The notes under the pieces were generated by a model. The model made no database searches and was not told the DNA's origin. It worked only from the letters and a program-made list of their open reading frames with translations. A stretch of DNA of 6,012 bases from CBDCGW01 sp964430745 (GTDB lineage Bacteria; Acidobacteriota; UBA890). Of the stretch, positions 1 through 5,767 are shown piece after piece (the first letter of the stretch is position 1; the number at the start of each line of letters is the position of its first letter). A program made the position numbers and the translations under genes. Where the stretch lies: assembly GCA_964430745.1 (NCBI GenBank), contig CAYSHI010000022.1:1-6012 (forward strand), read 5' to 3'.

Positions 1-51
1 CGCGCCGGGCCGAACGGCTCGCCTCCACCGCGCGAGCTCCGAGGCGAAAAC

Positions 52-321
52 GTGCTTCCGTATCGCGATCTCGTCACCGTCGAAGAATCCCGCGCCGAGC
101 GAATCTGGGCTTTCTGCACCCGCCCCGAGAACTGCGACCGCATCGCCCAACAATTGTCACGCCGGGGCTACTGGCCGACACGGACCCTTGGCTCACCCGC
201 CTCGGGGCAGCGCTGGTTCGAGGTGAGCCTGTTCGAGAGCGAGACACAGGGAATGACCGAGGCCGGCCGGGATGCCGCCGAGTTGACGGTCGGCCCCCCA
301 CCGGCCACGGACGAGCGGTAA
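52..321 (+). CDS. Short hypothetical protein, possibly 5'-partial
   Basis: I do not recognise this 89-residue protein. Its codons strongly prefer G or C in the third position, like the clear genes in the window, which supports real coding. The GTG at 52 has a weak GAGG (41-44) seven bases upstream. The same frame is open from 52 back to base 1 without a stop, so the gene may instead begin outside the window. The protein is soluble, with no signal peptide or membrane segment. Residues 11-40 look helical and charged, followed by a GYWPT turn and a short strand-like stretch (WFEVSLFES, about residues 55-63). The last 20 residues are rich in Pro, Ala and Glu and look disordered. This helix-then-strand plan loosely recalls small RraB-like ribonuclease regulators, but I see no diagnostic motif and do not assign it. 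Its stop lies 31 bases from the stop of the converging amidohydrolase gene, with no convincing terminator between them. Confidence 0.55.
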   Translation: MLPYRDLVTVEESRAERIWAFCTRPENCDRIAQQLSRRGYWPTRTLGSPASGQRWFEVSLFESETQGMTEAGRDAAELTVGPPPATDER

Positions 322-352
322 AGGCAAGGAAGGGACGTCGACCACACCTGGC

Positions 353-3300
353 CTAACGGCCTCCACCCTCGCTCACTCCGGTCGGATTGTCCTGCTGAAA
401 GCCCTGCTCCGGGGCCGGCCGTTGCTCGGGCCACAGCATCCGCAGGGTGTCGCCGTCGAACAGGTCCCCGTTCTTCATCACCATCGAGATGGTGTTCGAG
501 TTGCGGATATCCTCGAGCGGGTTGGCGTCGAGAACGATGAGATCCGCAAGCTTGCCGGCTTCGACGGTGCCGAGATCGTCGAGAAAGCCGAGGCCGTCGG
601 CACCCATCACCGTCGCCACGCGCAGCGCATCGTAGTTGGAGAGGCCGCCCATCTGCTGCGCCCACAGCTCCCAGTGAGCGCAGATGCCCTGCTGCTCGCC
701 GTGCGCGCCGAGGCCGACGTTGCCTCCGGCCTGCAGCACCTTCGCGGCACCCTCGGCTACGGCCACGAAATGGTACTCGTCGAGCGCGTTCATCTGGCCG
801 CGGCGCGTGCGGCGGTCGAGGTCGTCGTGGGGCGTGAAGCGGGCGAGCTTCTCGTCGTCGTGCACCTCGGTGGTCTGGTAGAAGTACCACTCGGCGGTGG
901 GGCCGCCGTACGAAACGACGAGTGTCGGCGTGTACCAGGTGCGCGAACGGGCGACGAGCTGCACGACGTCGTTGTAGAGGTCGGCGATGGGCAGGCTGTG
1001 CTCGAAGCCGGTGTAGCCGTCGAGCACCATGGTCAGGTCGAGCCGCAGATCGCCGCCGCCTTCGTTGGTAACGTTCATCTCCTCTTCGTGCGCCGCCTTG
1101 ATCACCCACTGGCGCTGGCGCCGGTGCGGCTGCATGTACTGCTTGATGACGTTGGTGCCCAGCCTCTTGTAGTGACGCACCATGGCGAGCGCGTCCTCGT
1201 AGCTCTCGATGCGGGCGTTGCCCGTGGTCATGGCGCGACCTGTGCTGAAGATCCGTGGCCCCAGGGCGCGTCCCGACTCGACGAGCTCGCCGTAGGCAAA
1301 CGAATCGTTGCTCGTCGAGACATCGCGCGTCGTGGTGACGCCATAGGCGAGGTTGGCGAGGTACGACCAGCTCGTCTCGACGAAAACCTCTCGCGGCGGC
1401 CTCAGGTGAGCATGGAGGTCGATCATCCCCGGCATGATGAACTTGTCGGAGACATCGATTACGTCGGCGCCGGCGGGCACATCGACGTCGCCGGAGGGTC
1501 CGACGCGGGTGATGCGGTTGTCGGTGACGATCACCGTGGCGTCACGCAGAATGGCTTCATCATCGCTCGACACCGTCGGCTGGGCCATCGAGATGACATC
1601 GGCTCCTACCAGCGCCACCGTGCCGGCAGGCGCGTAACGTGGCTGCGTCATGCTGATCTTCAGCTCTTCCGGCTTCGGGCCGGCGTCCTCCTCGTCCTGC
1701 TCGTCGGACTGCCCCGGTCCGCCCGCGGCCGGCTCGTCGCCGGGCTCGTCGGCCGAATCATCGGCGGCGTCCGCATCGGCAGCCACAGCGTCGGCCTCGT
1801 CGTCGTCGCTGTCCGGCTGAGGCGCCATCGCCTCGGCGACGTTGATGCGATAGAAAGTGTCGGCGAAGGTCCAGGCCAGCGTCTCGGAGCCGTCCTCCCA
1901 GTGCAGGTCGACTCCACCTTCACGCGTAACCCGTTTCACCGGCCCGGGACCGCTCTTCTCGCCGATGGTCGGCGGCTCGGGCGTCATCGGCAGCGCCGCG
2001 ACGAAGATATCCTCGCGCGCCGAGAACGCTATCCACTTGCCATCCGGCGAGGGCACGGCCTCGTAGGTCTCCGCCTGGATCTTGGCCACGGTGCGCCGGT
2101 CGGTACCGTCCAGCCGTACGGAGACGTACTCCGACTCCGCCTGCCGCCCGCCACTGACGTCGGCGACGTAGCTGAGTCGGGTTCCGTCGGGGCTGAAGGT
2201 GAGACGATTGTCCGAAGGTGCGGATCCCACGGTGTTGAGCGCGCCGCCCTGGGCGTCCATCCACACGATCAGCCCGGTGTTGCGCGACCAGATGTTGCGA
2301 AACGCGGCGGCATCTTCTTTCATGAAGGCGAGCTTGGTGCCATCGGGCGACCAGGTTGGATGCAGGTAAAACCCGGCGTGCTCGGTGAGCTGCTGCGGCG
2401 AGCCGGCGTCGGTGCCTTCCAGCGGCAGGCGCCAGACATGGCCGCCTTCGAGATCGTCCCAGCTCACGTACACCAGCTCGGAGCCGTCCGGCGAAAGCAC
2501 CGGTTGGAATTGGCCGAACTCCTGCTGCACCAGCTGGAAGGGCTCGCCGGCGGGAGGCTCCATTGCCCAGATCCGGCTCAACGCCGAAAACACGACCCGC
2601 GAACCGTCCGGGCTCCGATTCACATAGCGCAGGTTGCGAATCGCGACCGGCTCCTGCGTCAACTTCTGCTCGAAGAAAACGAACGGCGCCAGGTCGAGCT
2701 CGACATCGGCGCTGAAGGCCAGCACGGTATCCGTCTTCGTCTCGAGATCGATGTGGTGGAAGGTACCGCCGGTGGCGATGATGATGGCCTCACCGTCAGG
2801 CGTGAAATCGTACGCCGGCATGAGGTCGAGGTTCCCCGGACGCTCCGCGTTGTCGCGATCGATCGGGTAGACGAGCCATTCCTCACGATCGGTCAGCAGG
2901 TTGCGAACCCGCAGCCCGGTCTTCCCGTCGAGCCGCGCCCCGTACACGAGCCGGTTGCCGTCGGGTGAGACCGCGGGGCGAAATGCCCCGTTGGGAGACG
3001 CCGTGATCGATGCAACATCACCGGTGATGCGGTCCAGCCGTCGCACCTGCCAGTTGGTGAAGCTCAAGCCGCCGAAACCGCCGCCGCCGCCGCGGGACGA
3101 GAAGTAGACGTGTCGGCCATCGGGCGAGAACACCGGACCGGCAAGGCCCGCCGCCATCGGCGAAGTCGTGACCGCCAGTCCGGAGCCGCCGTCCTTGTGG
3201 TAGAGCCACAGCTGCCCGCGCCGCCGCGCCATGATGTAATCGCCGTCGGGATCCCATTCGGGCGTGCTGACCACCTCCTGGCGTTCGGATGTGACCGCCT

Positions 3301-3682
3301 TCGGCTCTCCGCCCCCGGCGTCCACCACCCAGATGTTGTCGCTGCCGCCGGCGTCGGAGATATAGGCAATCCGGGTGCCGTCCGGCGAGAACGTCGGCTG
3401 CGTGTCGTAGCCCATGCCGCTGGTCACACGAGTCGCTTGCCCACCATCGACGGGCACGGTGTAGATGTCGCCGAGCAGATCGAAAACGATGGTTTGCCCG
3501 TCCGGCGAGACGTCGAGGTTCATGTACGTCCCCTCGGCGGTCGTGAACGCGACGGTGCGGGCGGGCTCGAGACTCAGGTCGCCATGACGCGAGCGGCCGG
3601 CCTCCTGTTCTTCATCCTGTTGTGCCGCGGCGGGCGCCACGATCATCGATACGGCCAACACCGCGGAGACGAGATTGCGCAC
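353..3682 (-). CDS. Exported TolB-like beta-propeller / amidohydrolase fusion protein
   Basis: This 1,109-residue protein is probably an extracytoplasmic metal-dependent hydrolase; its substrate cannot be read from the sequence. Residues 1-20 form a signal peptide (Arg2, hydrophobic core, APAAA before QQ) with likely cleavage after Ala20. Residues about 50-610 carry PD40/TolB-type repeats: xPDG motifs end near residues 62, 102, 147, 189, 242, 297, 360, 400, 448, 500 and 548, plus a degenerate EDG near 598. That suggests two six-bladed propellers or one larger array. Residues 624-669 are a highly acidic linker. Residues about 685-1085 are an amidohydrolase domain of the imidazolonepropionase-like type (COG1228): metal-binding HAH at 757-759, candidate bridging Lys847, His895 in GFEHS, and a C-terminal EAGKLADLIVLD at 1041-1052. 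The usual beta-5 His and beta-8 Asp positions appear to read Asn873 and Ala-His (993-994). The GTG at 3682 was chosen because an ideal ribosome site precedes it and the signal peptide follows directly. The open frame extends 79 codons further upstream, but that part is Arg-rich and unlike protein. The gene stands alone, divergent from xth. Confidence 0.93.
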   Translation of the reverse strand: MRNLVSAVLAVSMIVAPAAAQQDEEQEAGRSRHGDLSLEPARTVAFTTAEGTYMNLDVSPDGQTIVFDLLGDIYTVPVDGGQATRVTSGMGYDTQPTFSPDGTRIAYISDAGGSDNIWVVDAGGGEPKAVTSERQEVVSTPEWDPDGDYIMARRRGQLWLYHKDGGSGLAVTTSPMAAGLAGPVFSPDGRHVYFSSRGGGGGFGGLSFTNWQVRRLDRITGDVASITASPNGAFRPAVSPDGNRLVYGARLDGKTGLRVRNLLTDREEWLVYPIDRDNAERPGNLDLMPAYDFTPDGEAIIIATGGTFHHIDLETKTDTVLAFSADVELDLAPFVFFEQKLTQEPVAIRNLRYVNRSPDGSRVVFSALSRIWAMEPPAGEPFQLVQQEFGQFQPVLSPDGSELVYVSWDDLEGGHVWRLPLEGTDAGSPQQLTEHAGFYLHPTWSPDGTKLAFMKEDAAAFRNIWSRNTGLIVWMDAQGGALNTVGSAPSDNRLTFSPDGTRLSYVADVSGGRQAESEYVSVRLDGTDRRTVAKIQAETYEAVPSPDGKWIAFSAREDIFVAALPMTPEPPTIGEKSGPGPVKRVTREGGVDLHWEDGSETLAWTFADTFYRINVAEAMAPQPDSDDDEADAVAADADAADDSADEPGDEPAAGGPGQSDEQDEEDAGPKPEELKISMTQPRYAPAGTVALVGADVISMAQPTVSSDDEAILRDATVIVTDNRITRVGPSGDVDVPAGADVIDVSDKFIMPGMIDLHAHLRPPREVFVETSWSYLANLAYGVTTTRDVSTSNDSFAYGELVESGRALGPRIFSTGRAMTTGNARIESYEDALAMVRHYKRLGTNVIKQYMQPHRRQRQWVIKAAHEEEMNVTNEGGGDLRLDLTMVLDGYTGFEHSLPIADLYNDVVQLVARSRTWYTPTLVVSYGGPTAEWYFYQTTEVHDDEKLARFTPHDDLDRRTRRGQMNALDEYHFVAVAEGAAKVLQAGGNVGLGAHGEQQGICAHWELWAQQMGGLSNYDALRVATVMGADGLGFLDDLGTVEAGKLADLIVLDANPLEDIRNSNTISMVMKNGDLFDGDTLRMLWPEQRPAPEQGFQQDNPTGVSEGGGR

Positions 3683-3686
3683 GGAA

Positions 3687-3695
3687 CTCCTCCTC
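3687..3695 (-). promoter_or_regulatory. Ribosome binding site that sets the amidohydrolase start
   Basis: Read on the minus strand this is GAGGAGGAG. The core AGGAGG (3689-3694) sits six bases before the GTG at 3680-3682, which is ideal spacing. It decides the start of the fusion protein in favour of this GTG over the in-frame alternatives upstream, because a textbook signal peptide begins at exactly this codon. Confidence 0.85.
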
Positions 3696-3800
3696 GAACG
3701 TTTGTCTCGGATCAAGCACATCGAAACGGGAAGGCGGCGACGAGACCACCCCGCCCGTTGTGAGAAGATCGTTCCCCCGGCGCGAAAGTTCAAGGGGGCG

Positions 3801-3823
3801 GCCGGCGGATGCCGCCCGCCGGC
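3801..3823. repeat. GC-only inverted repeat (possible hairpin) in divergent promoter region
   Basis: GCCGGCGG (3801-3808) and CCGCCGGC (3816-3823) are perfect inverted repeats separated by seven bases. The arms could form a stable hairpin in either transcript or act as a two-fold protein site. No T-run follows on either strand, and the position between divergent genes argues against a terminator. A chance origin in such GC-rich DNA is quite possible. Confidence 0.35.
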
Positions 3824-3930
3824 GCTTCCCGCGGCCGCTCGCCGCGCCGAGCGGCGGCAGCAGGAGCAGCGCCAAATACACGTTCGTATGCCGGTTTGCG
3901 TGAGGCGGCCGCCCATCACAGAATCGCTGC

Positions 3931-4698
3931 ATGCTCCTCGCCACCTGGAACGTCAACTCGATCAGAGCCCGCCAGGATCGCGTGCTGGCGTGGCTCGAGA
4001 GCAGGCAGCCGGACGTTGTTTGTCTGCAGGAGCTCAAATGCACCGACGATCAGTTTCCCTACGACGTCGTCGAGGCGGCCGGTTACCGGGCGGCGGTGCA
4101 CGGGCAAAAGACGTACAACGGCGTCGCCATCCTCGCAAAGAGCACCATCGACAATGTCACCACGGGTTTCGACGACGGCGGTGACGATTCCGAGGAACGT
4201 CTGATTGGTGGCACGGTCGACGGAGTTCGCATCGTGTCGGCATACGTCGTCAACGGTAAGCGCATTGATTCCGACAAGTACGCCTTCAAGCTGGCGTGGC
4301 TCGATCGCCTGGAACAGTTCGCGGCGCGGCACGACCTATCCGCTCCCCTCGCGATCTGCGGCGACTACAACATTGCCCCCGATGAGCGCGACGTGGAAAA
4401 GAAGGAAGCATGGGAGGGTGGCGTCCTCTACAACGAGGATCTGACGGCACGCTTCCGCTCGCTGATCGACCTCGGCCTCGTCGATACCTTTCGCACCCAC
4501 CACCAGGAAGGCGGGCTCTATTCCTGGTGGGACTACCGCATGCTCGCGTTCCCCAAGAACAACGGCCTGCGCATCGACCACATCCTGGCAACCCCGGCGC
4601 TGGCGGCCACCTCCACCGACGCCTGGGTCGATCGAGATGAGCGCAAGGGGGAAAAACCGTCGGATCACGCCCCTGTGCTCACCGAATTCAAGCACTGA
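3931..4698 (+). CDS. xth: Exodeoxyribonuclease III (AP endonuclease, EEP family)
   Basis: This 255-residue cytoplasmic enzyme cuts DNA at abasic sites and removes nucleotides from 3' ends of duplex DNA in base-excision repair, using a divalent metal. It is close in length to E. coli exonuclease III (268 residues). The landmarks appear in the family order: WNVNSIRAR with Asn7, LQELK with metal-binding Glu34, HGQKTYNGVAIL (58-68), Tyr105 in the SAY strand, GDYNIAP with Asp145 and Asn147, SWWDYR (198-203), GLRIDH with Asp216, and SDHAP with catalytic His246. Nothing essential is missing. The ATG at 3931 is the only plausible start: an in-frame TGA lies at 3901-3903 with no other start codon between. 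There is no good Shine-Dalgarno sequence just upstream, so initiation may be weak or the transcript leaderless. The gene is divergent from the amidohydrolase and convergent with the permease, and has no operon partners in view. Confidence 0.96.
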   Translation: MLLATWNVNSIRARQDRVLAWLESRQPDVVCLQELKCTDDQFPYDVVEAAGYRAAVHGQKTYNGVAILAKSTIDNVTTGFDDGGDDSEERLIGGTVDGVRIVSAYVVNGKRIDSDKYAFKLAWLDRLEQFAARHDLSAPLAICGDYNIAPDERDVEKKEAWEGGVLYNEDLTARFRSLIDLGLVDTFRTHHQEGGLYSWWDYRMLAFPKNNGLRIDHILATPALAATSTDAWVDRDERKGEKPSDHAPVLTEFKH

Positions 4699-4755
4699 GC
4701 CGGGCGCCGGTAATTCGAGGTATCCCGCCCTGCTCGTTCGCGCGTCACGTCGCGA
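4699..4755. other. Short convergent gap between xth and the AEC permease
   Basis: Both genes end here. A bidirectional terminator would be expected, but I see only a weak pairing of GGGCG (4702-4706) with CGCCC (4726-4730) across a 19-base loop and no T-run. No gene fits. Confidence 0.4.
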
Positions 4756-5697
4756 TCAGACCACGCCACGAAAGAAATAGAGCACGCCCGAGATGGTGAC
4801 CACCGAGAGGGCGGTGCTGAGAAAGACCGCCCGCGAGGCGACCCCCTCCGCCGCCTCGTAGCGTGCCGCGAACAGATAGGCGTTGACGCCGCTGGGCATC
4901 GCGGCCATGGTCACCGCGACGGGGACCCAGATGCCGTCGAGCCCCATCAGGGGAACCGCCAGCAGCCAGACGGCCAACGGGTGGAGCACCAGCTTGCACC
5001 CGACGAGCAGCAACGCCGGCGCCAGGTCGCCGCGCAGCGGAACGGCCGCGAGCGAGGCGCCCATGGCAAAGAGCGCGCACGGTACCGCCGCCGTGCCCAG
5101 GAGGGCAGCCAGACTGTCGAGCGGGCCCGGCAGCGACAGGCCGGCGGCGTTTACCGCCAGCCCTGCGAGGACGCTCGTGATGATGGGCGTGCGTAACAGA
5201 TCCCCCGACGCGTTCCGCAGGCGAGTCAAGAGCCCGTCGGCCCGGCCGCGGCCCCTGTGGATGAGGGCCACCGTCAGTGGCAGCAGCAGCGGCGATTGCA
5301 GGGCAATCAGGAGAAAGGCGGGCAGCGACGCTTGCGGGCCGAAGGCCGTGAGCAAAACCGGAATGCCCACCATCACGGTGTTCGAGAAGCCCGCCGCCAT
5401 GCCGAAGATCGCCTGCGCGTCGGGGCTTCGCCCGAAGACGAAGCGGGCCGCAGCCATGCCCACCGCGTATACCGCCAGCGATCCCACGTAAAACGAGAGC
5501 AGAAAACCCCATTCGATCTGCTCGGGAAACTCGATGATCGCCAGGCTGCGGAAGAGCAACGCGGGGATAGCGAAATTGAAGACGAACCGCACGAGGCCAC
5601 GGGTCGAGTCCTCGGCGAACCAGCCGAGCCTCACCGCTGCGAAACCCACCAGCAGCAGCCCGAAAACGGGCGCGACGACCTCCAGCGTGCCCCCCAC
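4756..5697 (-). CDS. AEC-family permease (auxin efflux carrier-like membrane transporter)
   Basis: This 313-residue integral inner-membrane protein resembles the AEC family (COG0679, membrane transport protein family), whose bacterial members are secondary transporters, some for malonate or malate. The substrate cannot be told here. Ten hydrophobic segments are visible, at about residues 5-25, 34-55, 63-88, 97-119, 122-146, 169-189, 195-219, 226-251, 255-279 and 289-309. Two five-helix halves are joined by a charged loop at about 147-166. Family-type motifs are NTVMVGIP (Asn106, Gly111, Pro113) in segment 4 and MPSGVNAYLFAARY (Pro268, Gly270, Asn272) in segment 9. These are the broken-helix positions of each half. 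The GTG start at 5697 directly follows an AAGGAGG, and the N-terminus matches the usual AEC pattern of a short lead into segment 1. Length is normal for the family. Its stop lies 57 bases from the xth stop, tail to tail. Confidence 0.92.
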   Translation of the reverse strand: MGGTLEVVAPVFGLLLVGFAAVRLGWFAEDSTRGLVRFVFNFAIPALLFRSLAIIEFPEQIEWGFLLSFYVGSLAVYAVGMAAARFVFGRSPDAQAIFGMAAGFSNTVMVGIPVLLTAFGPQASLPAFLLIALQSPLLLPLTVALIHRGRGRADGLLTRLRNASGDLLRTPIITSVLAGLAVNAAGLSLPGPLDSLAALLGTAAVPCALFAMGASLAAVPLRGDLAPALLLVGCKLVLHPLAVWLLAVPLMGLDGIWVPVAVTMAAMPSGVNAYLFAARYEAAEGVASRAVFLSTALSVVTISGVLYFFRGVV

Positions 5698-5700
5698 GTT

Positions 5701-5707
5701 CCTCCTT
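5701..5707 (-). promoter_or_regulatory. Ribosome binding site of the AEC permease
   Basis: Read on the minus strand this is AAGGAGG, a near-perfect Shine-Dalgarno sequence. Only three bases (AAC) separate it from the GTG at 5695-5697, which is tighter than usual. No better start codon follows within the next several codons, so the GTG is kept as the start. Confidence 0.75.
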
Positions 5708-5767
5708 GACCGGCGCCCGAGGGCGGCAATCGCGCGGGACCGGAACCCGAGGGCGGCGATCCGGCGG
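5708..5767. repeat. Two imperfect 30-base tandem repeats upstream of the AEC gene
   Basis: Units 5708-5737 and 5738-5767 match at 25 of 30 positions. Both begin GACCGG and share the block CCCGAGGGCGGC followed by an ATC one base later. They abut the ribosome binding site of the permease, so they lie in its leader or core promoter. The shared block contains a small CCC/GGG inverted pairing. They could be paired operator sites, a slippage duplication, or remnants of a dispersed GC-rich repeat. Confidence 0.65.

Larger units (their letters stand above)
3683..3930. promoter_or_regulatory. Divergent intergenic region between amidohydrolase and xth
   Basis: These 248 bases separate two genes that point away from each other, so promoters for both must lie here or inside the adjoining coding ends. 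Apart from the ribosome site at 3687-3695 I find no -35/-10 pair that I would defend on either strand. The region is very GC-rich, with slightly AT-richer patches near 3700-3730, 3757-3776 and 3871-3898 as the likeliest places for promoter elements. A perfect 8-base-pair GC hairpin lies at 3801-3823. Open frames crossing this region are Arg- and Pro-rich and do not look coding. Confidence 0.5.

Noticed and set aside
350..361. GGCC-TAAC-GGCC hairpin at the amidohydrolase stop as a terminator
   Set aside because: The stem is only four base pairs, with no T-run on either strand.
168..1109. 313-codon minus-strand open frame overlapping the end of the amidohydrolase gene
   Set aside because: It is an Arg-rich peptide in another frame of the same strand, running through the catalytic domain's coding sequence; it is a compositional artefact.
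422..2968. 848-codon plus-strand open frame opposite the amidohydrolase gene
   Set aside because: It is a mirror of the real minus-strand gene. High third-position GC removes stops from the opposite frame, and the peptide is a His-, Val- and Arg-rich jumble without any domain, while the minus strand has an unmistakable propeller and amidohydrolase.
2490..3520. Recurring CCGTCCGGCGA-like words on the plus strand that look like a dispersed DNA repeat
   Set aside because: They are the codons for the SPDG motifs of successive propeller blades on the minus strand, so protein-level repetition explains them.
3110..3763. 217-codon plus-strand open frame across the start of the amidohydrolase gene
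   Set aside because: It is antisense to the signal peptide and first blades, with no recognisable domain and shadow-type composition.
3683..3919. 79-residue N-terminal extension of the amidohydrolase open frame
   Set aside because: The extension is rich in Arg, Cys and Pro, and would bury the signal peptide. The ideal Shine-Dalgarno at 3687-3695 marks the GTG at 3682 instead.
4883..5491. 202-codon plus-strand open frame within the permease gene
   Set aside because: It is a shadow of the ten-helix minus-strand protein; the peptide is Arg-, Ser- and Pro-rich with no domain.
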